From assembly GCF_029266855.1 (NCBI RefSeq), contig NZ_JAQSWB010000001.1:1-64000 (forward strand): a stretch of 64,000 bases of DNA, in the 5' to 3' direction. The notes beneath the pieces are model-generated. The model ran no database searches. It saw only the letters and a list, made by a program, of their open reading frames with translations, and was not told where the DNA came from. Source of the DNA: Fluviicola sp. (lineage in GTDB: Bacteria > Bacteroidota > Bacteroidia > Flavobacteriales_D > Crocinitomicaceae). Numbering within the stretch: position 1 is the first letter of the stretch; every line of letters starts with the position of its first letter. Below are positions 9,206-16,546 of this stretch, piece after piece. The translations under genes and the position numbers were made by a program.

Positions 9206-9418
9206 CTGTATAAAAAGGAATAAACTATAAATCATTGTAACAAAGCTATGAAATGATAGTCGGATTAGTATCAATCGGATTGAAAATCAGGGGGAAACCC
9301 CTGTCTGATTTTGCTTTTGAAAATCAACTAATAACTCAGTTTAAACCCTTGTTATTCAAATGATTATGATTAGGCTCGTTCTTTGAATAAAAGTTAAATT
9401 AATGAAAATGACACTTAT

Positions 9419-9453
9419 TTTGTCAATTATACAGATTTTTAAACGTACCTTCG
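9419..9453 (+). promoter_or_regulatory. Promoter of the cold-shock gene
   Basis: TTTG at 9419-9422 and TACCTTCG at 9446-9453 are separated by 23 nt and fit the Bacteroidota -33/-7 pattern. The predicted leader before the ATG at 9482 is about 20 nt, so a long cold-responsive 5' leader like that of E. coli cspA is not expected. Confidence 0.55.
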
Positions 9454-9481
9454 TTTTAATATTTATTTAATTACAAGTTTA

Positions 9482-9676
9482 ATGAACAAAGGAACAGTAA
9501 AGTTCTTCAATGAAACTAAGGGATTTGGTTTTATTAAAGAAGATGACTCCGCAAAAGATCACTTCGTACACGTATCAGGATTAGTTGATGAAATCCGTGA
9601 AGGTGACCAAGTAGAATTCGAATTAGAAGAAGGTAAAAGAGGAGTGAACGCAGTAAACGTTCGCGTAATCCAATAA
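9482..9676 (+). CDS. Cold shock protein (CspA family)
   Basis: A 64-residue single cold-shock domain that binds single-stranded RNA/DNA and acts as an RNA chaperone in the cytosol. RNP1 reads KGFGFIK (residues 14-20) and RNP2 reads HFVHV (about residues 27-31). Length and order match the family exactly. It has its own promoter and is followed by a strong intrinsic terminator, so it is monocistronic even though a second CSD gene follows 92 bp later. Confidence 0.97.
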   Translation: MNKGTVKFFNETKGFGFIKEDDSAKDHFVHVSGLVDEIREGDQVEFELEEGKRGVNAVNVRVIQ

Positions 9677-9696
9677 TTGATTTTAATAAATGAACG

Positions 9697-9736
9697 AAGA
9701 GAGTTTGTTCGTCGGCTGACGAATAGACTCTTTTTT
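9697..9736 (+). terminator. Intrinsic terminator of the cold-shock gene
   Basis: A 17-bp arm (9697-9713) pairs with the second arm through Watson-Crick and G-U pairs, with loop GGCT at 9714-9717, and runs directly into TTTTTT. It lies 21 bp after the cold-shock stop. Confidence 0.85.
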
Positions 9737-9768
9737 ATTTTATCAAAGTAGAAATTTTAAAAAATTAA

Positions 9769-10215
9769 ATGGCAAGATCACAAGAGACTTTCAATAAAAA
9801 AGAGATTCAAAACAAAAAAGAAAAACGGCGCAAGGACAAAGAAAAGAAAATGCTTGAGCGCAAAGAAGGTGGAAAAGCAAGTTTTGAGGACATGATCGTT
9901 TATATTGACGAAAATGGAAATCAAACAACTACTCCGCCGGATCATTCGAAGCGATTGGAATTCAACGCTGAAGATATCGTAATTGGTGTTCCCAAAAGAG
10001 AGGACTTACCACCGGAAGAGAAAATTCGTACAGGAACTGTAACTTTTTATAATGATTCGAAAGGTTATGGCTTTATTAAAGATAGTGTATCAGGTGACAG
10101 TGTATTCGTTCACGCAAACCAATTGAGTGAAGCAATTACTGAAGGAAACAGAGTGACCTTTGAAGTTGAAAAAGGACAAAGAGGCCCAACTGCAGTAAGA
10201 GTTAAAAAGGATTAA
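9769..10215 (+). CDS. Cold-shock-domain protein with basic N-terminal extension
   Basis: A 148-residue protein. Residues 1-35 are strongly charged, mostly Lys/Glu/Arg, and probably helical (KKEIQNKKEKRRKDKEKK). A linker of about 50 residues follows. The C-terminal 65 residues form a cold-shock domain with RNP1 KGYGFIK and RNP2 VFVHAN. This long form recurs in Bacteroidota next to the short form. The basic tail may add RNA or ribosome contacts; this is inferred. A terminator separates it from the upstream gene, so it needs its own promoter in the 9737-9768 spacer or read-through. Confidence 0.92.
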   Translation: MARSQETFNKKEIQNKKEKRRKDKEKKMLERKEGGKASFEDMIVYIDENGNQTTTPPDHSKRLEFNAEDIVIGVPKREDLPPEEKIRTGTVTFYNDSKGYGFIKDSVSGDSVFVHANQLSEAITEGNRVTFEVEKGQRGPTAVRVKKD

Positions 10216-10242
10216 TATCCCCCTAAGATAAATCGAATTTTA

Positions 10243-13216
10243 TTAGTGTATTACAGCGATAAATCCACTTTTAAATTCGATTTTTTCAGTTGAATAAGTT
10301 ACTATAATGGTATAGGTGTAAATCCCGTCGGGAACTGGTATCCCATTATATTTCCCATCCCACGTATCGTTCACACTTTTCAGAGTTTCTATTTCTTCCC
10401 CCCAGCGGTTAAAAATTCTGCAATCGATTTCTCCGATGCAAACCCCTTCGATTTTCCATATATTATTGTATTGATCCCCATTGGGAGTAAAGGAATTCGG
10501 GATGTACAACAAATTTTCCAAGTCCGCTTCAAAGGTGATCAGGGTATCCAATGAACATCCTGTCAGAATATTCTGGATGTTTAAGGAGTAGCTCCCGTTT
10601 GTCAGATCCAAATAGCTTGTTTCTGTTGAGTACCCTTGTTGATTAAAATCAATGGATAAAACTCCGTTTGCACCCGGTTTGTTTTGAACAACAATGCTTC
10701 CGGTGGATAAACAGAGCGGAGCAGAAGTTATAATATCAACATCTAACGGGATGCTTGGATCTGCTTTGATCGTCACACTATCTTCTGCAATACACCCGTT
10801 TGCAGTTGAGGCATACAGATGAAATGTTACGTCCTGGTTGCCAATTTGTGCCGTCGGATTCGGGCAGCTTGTGCAGCTTAAATTCGCAGCCGGACTCCAC
10901 AAGAATGAAGTGAATGTATCACCGGATGTATACGTCAGGGGAACAGATGCAAAGCCGCAGGTGATAATTTCGGATCCAAGATCTACCAGGGGTAAGGGAG
11001 CGGGAGTTATCCGGACTGTGTCCGATTGAATGTTTCCGCATGAATCTGTAACAGTGACCCAATATGTTCCGGTTCCGTATGCGGTAAAGTTTCTGTCTGT
11101 ACTACCGTCATTCCAGGTGTAATCGGTAAAGCCCGGACCTGCATCAAATACGTGTATTCCCGAAACACAGATCGTTGTATCGTTGCCAAGATCAAGCTGG
11201 GGAGGAGTTCCGCTTAATACCGTGATTTTAACAGTGTCGGTTGAAGTACAGATTTGTCTGAAACTGAAGTCATCAAGGCCAAAATCAACACCGTAACCGT
11301 TGGTCTCCAGATTAACTATCCGGATGGTTACGGAAGAATTGGCACCGGAATTCCAAGTAGTAATCCCGTACTCATCCCACATAAAATTCCCGCCCAAAGG
11401 AATAAAGATTCCTGTTTCAGTGGGAAGGGTAAGATTCCCTGTGACATCACCGGTCAGATGGATCTCAAAAATGGGTTGATTTCCGGCAGCTCGTGTGGCC
11501 CAGAAAGAGAAACGATAATCAGTATTCGGATTTAAGCCTAAGATAGTTTGTTCCCAAATCTTCGTTGGACCGTTAACACAACCATCCAGGGATAGGAACA
11601 TGGAGTCATTTGAAGGTGTATGGTCATGTAGTGAGGGAAAGGTCATTGTAAAGAAGGTCGGTGCCACATAGTAATTGCATGGAGAGTAAATCGAGTTGTA
11701 GATCATATCGCTTGAAAAGCCCGTATTCCCATTGGAAAAGTCCCAGTTGGTGATCATTTCTTGTCCTAATATGCCGGCTGTAACTACATATTCCGTTGTG
11801 GTACTAATACTTGCAAGTGGATTCGCAATATTTGGGTTGTTTAATCCGCTCGTCGGTGTCCACGAATAAATGTCGAAGCCGGGTGTTGCATTCAATTGAA
11901 CCGGGCTGATAGTGCAGATCAACTGGTCATTTCCTGCAAAAACAGTATCACAGGCTGAAACCAATGGATTATTGACCATGATTTTTACGGAATCAAGACC
12001 GTCCAGGCAAAATGCCGGATTGGTACTTGGAACGCTGAACGTCATCCAATAGGTCCCTGGTGTTGTAAAGGTGTAAGTCAGTGAAGTTCCGGTGCCTAAA
12101 ACGGTAGTTGGATCAATATACCAGTAAGGAGAAGGACTGTTGGTGCTTGCCGAAAAGCTGATACTGCTTCCTGCCGCGATAGTTGTTGTTGAAATGGGGT
12201 TTGTAATAGTTGCAGTAATAGGAGTCTGGCAGGGTGGTGTACAGCTCAGGCAATTCAATAAACTTCCTCTTACATTGGTGAGGAAGTAATACATGCGGTC
12301 GTATTGTCCTGCTGTGAATTGATCATAACATGAGAAACTGCTGTAATCCATGTAGTCGTCGCTCAGATCGGCAACATCTGTTGTGAATGGATTGTTTGCG
12401 GAAGGATCATCGGCGTCTGTACTGCAGGAATTGGCAGAAGGGTTACAAGCTGCAAAAGTGGTCTGGTCTGGTGGAGTATCACAAACCTGGTCGCCGTCTG
12501 ATAAGCAATTTGAATTAGTACATCCTCCTTCAAATGTATGATATAATCCAAGATAGTGACCGATTTCATGCACTCCCCACAGCATCTGTTTGAGAACTGT
12601 TTCCGAAAAATCCGGCTTCGATAACTATTCCGTCCATGTTTAGACCGTGAGATGAGGGCAGGAAAGCATAACCGATAACCCCGGTCCCCATACTTAAACT
12701 GGAAATTTCTTTGACCACCCAAATATTCAAATAACAGGTCGGACTCCACCTGTTGAGATCTTTCAGTGCAATATCATCGACCTCCATGACTTCATTGGTA
12801 AGGGGAGAACTGTTTCGGGTAATACCTGTCGTTGCATTGCCGGCGGGATCCCGCTGAGCTAAACAAAATTGAATTTGGTTGAAGGGGCTTGCAGCAAACT
12901 TGGTGTTGATATTGGTAATTGCATTTTGAACCTGTGCATCACTAATGTTTTCAGTTCCGGAATTATGAATGATATGAACGACAACCGGGATGGTTTGCAG
13001 TGATTTTGGGTGGGAGTGAGATCCGCCGCCTTTATTCTTCTGGAGATCCGATTGATATTTTTCATTATCCAGCAGTTGTTGTTTGGTATGAAGGAAAGTG
13101 TTTGAGCGGTGTAACTGATCCGTAGCACACCCATCGAATGTTTTTTTTTGTTCACCCTGGGCAGAAAGAAAGTAAGGAAACAGGTTTAAGATCAGTATGA
13201 ATAAGGTTATTTTCAT
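10243..13216 (-). pseudogene. Frameshifted M43 (pappalysin-type) secreted metalloprotease, T9SS type B
   Basis: Two adjacent frames together make one secreted zinc protease. The upstream part (13216-12566) has a signal peptide (MKITLFILILNLFPYFLSAQ) and the pro/catalytic N-terminal region (VVVHIIHNSG). It then runs into a stop just before the active site. The other frame (from about 12600 down to 10243) carries the zinc motif HEIGHYLGLYHTF, the downstream CDTPPDQ and YMDYSS segments, Ig/PKD-like domains and a CHU_C gliding-associated C-terminal domain (PNSFTPNGDQYNN...FNRWGEEI). The total length is one base more than a multiple of three. The likeliest site is the T5 run at 12606-12610: removing one T joins the frames as ...EAGFSETVLKQML-WGVHEIGH. 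It is either a true pseudogene, a phase-variable tract or a sequencing error. If intact it would have about 990 residues. Confidence 0.88.
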
Positions 13217-13377
13217 CGCAAAGGTTCTACTTTACTGAACGGAGGTTTTGCTGATTGGTTGGCTTTGAATGAATTCTTTTTCTGCATTTAAATAAAAGCC
13301 AACGGATGTAGCGTACTTTCTTCAAAGATGCTCCATAGTTAAAGCACAAATGAAGCATAGATAAAGCATAGATAAGA

Positions 13378-13424
13378 GTCAGCGCTAGCTGACGAAGACT
13401 GAGGTTCTGTCTCACAAGACAGAA
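13378..13424. repeat. Two-hairpin dispersed intergenic element, copy 1
   Basis: GTCAGC-gcta-GCTGAC (13378-13393), the linker GAAGACTGAGG, and TTCTGTC...GACAGAA form two neighbouring hairpins. An inverted copy with the same arms and linker lies at 36821-36871. Confidence 0.7.
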
Positions 13425-13501
13425 AACCGAGGGATATAGCTACTATATTCCATAGTTAAAATTTCTTTTGGTCTTTAGTCTGGAATATCCTAGCACGAAA
13501 C

Positions 13502-13528
13502 AAAAAAGGCTCCCTCTCGGGAACCTTT
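13502..13528 (-). terminator. Terminator of the peroxiredoxin/thioredoxin unit
   Basis: On the minus strand AAAGGTTCCC-gaga-GGGAGCCTTT is followed by a T run. It begins 4 bp after the stop of the small protein gene at 13532. Confidence 0.8.
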
Positions 13529-13531
13529 CAG

Positions 13532-13789
13532 TTATTTATCAATGGAACCGGTAACCCGCTTCATAAATTCATTCAGGGCATCTTTTTGCGGTTTTCCCGC
13601 TTTGATTTCCTTGTGAACCTCAATTGCTCCGGAGAAATTGGAAAGGATCTCTCCGATCACATCCAGCTCCTCGTCTTTTAAACCGGGAGCATCAATCAAG
13701 TGCTCCAGTGTTTCAATTGTTTCGTTCACGTAGTCTTCATCATTTTCCTCGATGAAAGCTACCATATGTTTAATTACCGGCAACCGCAT
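13532..13789 (-). CDS. Small conserved helical protein (DUF6952-like) of the peroxiredoxin operon
   Basis: An 85-residue acidic, probably all-helical protein with no cysteine, signal peptide or membrane segment. I recognise it from context as the small protein that follows thioredoxin in Bacteroidota peroxiredoxin operons (I believe DUF6952). Its frame starts inside the thioredoxin gene (20-bp overlap, 13770-13789), so translation is probably coupled. A later in-frame ATG (MVAFIEEND, codon 9) would lie clear of the overlap and is an alternative start. Molecular function is unknown; an accessory role in peroxide defence is inferred from position only. Confidence 0.8.
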   Translation of the reverse strand: MRLPVIKHMVAFIEENDEDYVNETIETLEHLIDAPGLKDEELDVIGEILSNFSGAIEVHKEIKAGKPQKDALNEFMKRVTGSIDK

Positions 13790-14084
13790 CTCTGATCTCT
13801 TGAATGATTTCTACTTTATTTCCCTGGGCTTGTTTTATCAGTTTCCCATCTACAAAGCCGGCGAAAGTTGGCAGGTTCGAAACATCCGCAAATTTGCGTG
13901 AGTTGGGTAACTTTTCTGCATCCACGTAATAGAACTCTATTCCCGGATTTTCTTCTGCCATACGTTTAAACTTTGGCTTTGTGATCTTACAGTTACCACA
14001 CCATGATGCCCCGTATTGAACCATCACTTTTTGATTGGTACTCAATAACTGCTCTAAATTGTCTTCCGTTAACTCTGTAAACAT
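13770..14084 (-). CDS. Thioredoxin-family protein (WCGNC)
   Basis: A 104-residue cytosolic thioredoxin-fold protein with the active site WCGNC (C29/C32), in place of the usual WCGPC, and the cis-Pro segment NLPTFAGF. It lies 6 bp after the peroxiredoxin gene and is probably its electron donor. The Pro-to-Asn change in the CXXC loop should shift its redox potential (inference). It overlaps the next small gene by 20 bp. It could also be called thioredoxin-like because residues outside the motif diverge from TrxA. Confidence 0.93.
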   Translation of the reverse strand: MFTELTEDNLEQLLSTNQKVMVQYGASWCGNCKITKPKFKRMAEENPGIEFYYVDAEKLPNSRKFADVSNLPTFAGFVDGKLIKQAQGNKVEIIQEIRDAVAGN

Positions 14085-14090
14085 GATTTC

Positions 14091-14708
14091 TTAGTGTTTG
14101 CTTAAATAATCTGCTGTGCTTGTGCGGTCAGCTTTCATTGCATCTTTTCCTTCTTCCCAGTTTGCAGGACATACTTCACCATGTTTTTGCACATGTGTAT
14201 AAGCATCTACCAAACGGATATACTCCTGAACATTACGTCCTACAGGCATGTGGTTAATTGATTCGTGGAAAACAGTTCCCTCTTCGTCAATTAAATAAGT
14301 TGCACGGTAAGTAACGTTATCACCGGTCGAATCTTCATCATACGGATCAAAATCCAAAATATCCAGTTCCTCAGCCAAACGACGTGTCGAATCTGCAATC
14401 AATGGAAACTTAACTCCTTCGATACCACCATTGTCTTTTGCAGTATTTAACCATGCAAAATGAACTTCAGCCGTATCACAAGATGCACCAATGATCAAGG
14501 TATTGCGTTTTTCAAATTCTGCAGCTGCTTCCTGGAAAGCATGAATTTCTGTCGGACAAACAAAGGTGAAATCTTTCGGGTACCAGAACAACAATACTTT
14601 TTTCTTGTTTTCGATTGCATGTCTCAATACATCAATTTGGAAAGTATCTCCCATTTCATCCATTGCATTCACCGATACTGACGGGAATTTTTTACCTACT
14701 ACACTCAT
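14091..14708 (-). CDS. 2-Cys peroxiredoxin (AhpC/TSA family)
   Basis: A 205-residue thiol peroxidase reducing H2O2 and organic peroxides. The peroxidatic cysteine is C51 in FVCPTE and the resolving cysteine is C180 in GEVCPANW. A C-terminal YL-like tail (TADYLSKH) suggests a typical 2-Cys, over-oxidation-sensitive enzyme. It is first of three genes read on the minus strand, with thioredoxin and a small helical protein behind it. OxyR is encoded about 0.8 kb away, and regulation by it is likely but the site was not identified. Confidence 0.96.
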   Translation of the reverse strand: MSVVGKKFPSVSVNAMDEMGDTFQIDVLRHAIENKKKVLLFWYPKDFTFVCPTEIHAFQEAAAEFEKRNTLIIGASCDTAEVHFAWLNTAKDNGGIEGVKFPLIADSTRRLAEELDILDFDPYDEDSTGDNVTYRATYLIDEEGTVFHESINHMPVGRNVQEYIRLVDAYTHVQKHGEVCPANWEEGKDAMKADRTSTADYLSKH

Positions 14709-14733
14709 TTTTTATTTGTTTTTATTTATTTGT

Positions 14734-14752
14734 TAAGATTTTAAGACTCCTG
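14734..14752. repeat. AT-rich 16-bp-type repeat, partial copy
   Basis: AAGATTTTAAGACTCCTG upstream of the peroxiredoxin gene matches, in reverse complement, the repeat units at 15377-15464 and 18869-18904. Confidence 0.45.
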
Positions 14753-14916
14753 TTTTTTTAAGCTTTGATATCCGTAGCCTAAAAGCCACTGTTGTTTGTT
14801 ACTTCAATTTTCGGAAAGAAATAAGGATTTTCCAATGAGATAAATCAGGTTTTGTAATGATTAAGAATTTCTCAAGTCTTAATAGCAAGCCCCTTTGATA
14901 ATGATCTCATTCAGAA

Positions 14917-15363
14917 TTATTTCCCCAGCCATGCGGCAAACATCCAGTTTGTTTTTTCTTTCTCACGAACCAGGTCGCTGATCATAGAGTTAGTTCCTTC
15001 ATCTCCCAGATCAGCTGATTCGCTTAATAGTTCGCGCTCCAGCTTCAGAATTGCTTCCTGGGCTTTCAGAATATAGCTCATTCCTTCTTTCCCATCGTGG
15101 ATCGTGCCATTTTCTTTTAATGCACTGTGCTTCAAATAATCCTCAAACCGGTGAAGGGGAGTAATCCCTAATGTCAGAATTCGCTCAGCCAGATCATCGA
15201 TCACTACTTGCGTTCTGGTATACAATTCTTCGTATTTCAAATGCAATTCAAAGAAGTTGCTTCCTTTTATATTCCAGTGAATCGCACGAAGATTTTGATA
15301 GTGTACCTGGTACGTTGCCAAAAGACGATTCATCTTGTTATTCAGATCCTGTTGTGAACTCAT
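14917..15363 (-). CDS. dps: Dps-family ferritin-like DNA protection protein
   Basis: A 148-residue ferritin-like four-helix protein that forms dodecamers, oxidises Fe(II) with H2O2 and shields DNA. The ferroxidase residues of the family are present: HWNIKG (His at about 29), the Glu/Asp positions in ELHLKYEELY, and DDLAER. It has its own spacer on both sides and is divergent from oxyR (176 bp), fitting the common peroxide-regulon layout. Confidence 0.95.
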   Translation of the reverse strand: MSSQQDLNNKMNRLLATYQVHYQNLRAIHWNIKGSNFFELHLKYEELYTRTQVVIDDLAERILTLGITPLHRFEDYLKHSALKENGTIHDGKEGMSYILKAQEAILKLERELLSESADLGDEGTNSMISDLVREKEKTNWMFAAWLGK

Positions 15364-15376
15364 AACTTTTTTATTT

Positions 15377-15464
15377 AGATTTTAAGACCTTAGGATTTTA
15401 AGCTGTTAGGACAGAAATTTTTAAAAGTCTTAATATCCTGATGTCCTAAAATCCTGATGTCTTA
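15377..15464. repeat. Cluster of 16-bp repeats in inverted arrangement between dps and oxyR
   Basis: Two direct 16-bp units (ATCCTGATGTCCTAAA and ATCCTGATGTCTTACA, near 15436-15467) face inverted relatives (TTTTAAGACCTTAGGAT near 15380-15400). The arrangement could fold into a long imperfect hairpin. Related units occur at 14734 and 18869. Confidence 0.6.
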
Positions 15465-15539
15465 CACAATTCAAAGGTGCGACTTTTTCAAATATAAATG
15501 TTATTGATTAACTTTATAAATCCATAGAATTAATTTATA

Positions 15540-16460
15540 ATGATTTCACCTCAACAAATCGCGTATATTCTCGCCGTTTATGAAAACGGTTCGATCAGCA
15601 GGGCTGCGGAACAATGCTTCGTTACTCAGCCTACACTTTCCATGCAATTAAAGAAAGCGGAAGAAGTATTGGGACATTTGATTTTTCACAGGGATTCTAA
15701 TTCCATGGAACTGACTGATTTCGGAAAATCCCTGATTCCCCTTTTACAGCAGATTCAGGGAGATTTTGGTGCGATAGACCGCATCCGGCAAATTCATTCT
15801 GGAACATACAAGGAGCGTTTGAGAATTGGTGTGATTCCTACAGTTGCGGCATACTTATTATTGGATAATTTTCAGGAATGGCAAAGTTTGCTTCCTGCCA
15901 CACAGGTTTTTGTAGAGGAATTGAAAACAGAAGAGCTGATTGAGGCCTTGGATCAGCGAAAAGTGGATCTGGCAATTCTTGCCGGACCCCTAAACCAAAA
16001 TAATTACCGCATCACTCCCATGTTTACGGAAGAAATTTTAGCCTATGCACCGAGTGTTCCTGGTGAAGTATTATTGGTGGACCAACTCAAAAATCTCCAG
16101 CCCTGGCTTTTGAATAAGGGAAATTGTCTGCGCACGCAAATGATGCAGTTCTGTTCCATTAACGAAGATCTTCCCGCAAGCTGGAATTATCAGGGAGGAA
16201 ATATGGATCTGTTAATGCGCATGGTGGATCAGCAGGGAGGATATACCCTGATTCCGGAGTATTACCATCCCTTTGTTTCTCAAAGTACCGAATTTAAATC
16301 GATCCGGGATGAACAGGGTTCCTTTCCCGGAAGATCGATCATTGCAGTAAGCGCATTTCGCCATGCAAATTGGGATTCGATGGAAAAGATCATTCGTTCC
16401 ATTCAGCATAAATACAGTAAACCGGTAGCAAAAGAATTGGAATTGCTGAGCTGGAAGTAA
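15540..16460 (+). CDS. oxyR: OxyR-type LysR-family peroxide regulator
   Basis: A 306-residue LysR-type regulator with an N-terminal winged helix (residues 1-60: GSISRAAEQCFVTQPTLSMQLKKAEE) and a periplasmic-binding-like sensor domain. C196 and C205 in NCLRTQMMQFC have the same nine-residue spacing as the redox pair C199/C208 of E. coli OxyR, so peroxide sensing by disulfide formation is well supported. It is divergent from dps, with the peroxiredoxin unit just beyond. It most likely controls both. Confidence 0.95.
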   Translation: MISPQQIAYILAVYENGSISRAAEQCFVTQPTLSMQLKKAEEVLGHLIFHRDSNSMELTDFGKSLIPLLQQIQGDFGAIDRIRQIHSGTYKERLRIGVIPTVAAYLLLDNFQEWQSLLPATQVFVEELKTEELIEALDQRKVDLAILAGPLNQNNYRITPMFTEEILAYAPSVPGEVLLVDQLKNLQPWLLNKGNCLRTQMMQFCSINEDLPASWNYQGGNMDLLMRMVDQQGGYTLIPEYYHPFVSQSTEFKSIRDEQGSFPGRSIIAVSAFRHANWDSMEKIIRSIQHKYSKPVAKELELLSWK

Positions 16461-16518
16461 GTGAATTATCAACTGGAGTATCATTCTTTATAATTGATAA
16501 TTATTGATAATTCTCTGG

Positions 16519-16526
16519 TATCTTTG
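16519..16526 (+). promoter_or_regulatory. -7 box of the CAP-domain gene
   Basis: TATCTTTG matches TAnnTTTG; a TTG lies 22 nt upstream (16494-16496). The ATG at 16547 follows after 20 nt. Confidence 0.55.
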
Positions 16527-16546
16527 TATTTCAATCTTAAATCTAA

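Larger units (their letters stand above)
9071..9481. other. Divergent intergenic region between collar operon and cold-shock gene
   Basis: This 411-bp AT-rich spacer separates two divergent units. It holds two possible minus-strand -7 boxes (TATATTTG at 9198-9205 and TAGCTTTG at 9241-9248), a strong hairpin at 9283-9312, and the plus-strand cold-shock promoter at 9419-9453. No coding frame looks real. Confidence 0.6.
13217..13531. other. Repeat-bearing spacer
   Basis: This 315-bp spacer holds the two-hairpin dispersed element (13378-13424), several direct copies of GCATAGATAA-like sequence around 13350-13375, and a minus-strand terminator (13502-13528). Short open frames here have no supporting features. 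Confidence 0.6.

Noticed and set aside
13227-13415. Small minus-strand frame in the spacer after the protease
   Set aside because: It runs through the two-hairpin repeat and has no start context or recognisable sequence.
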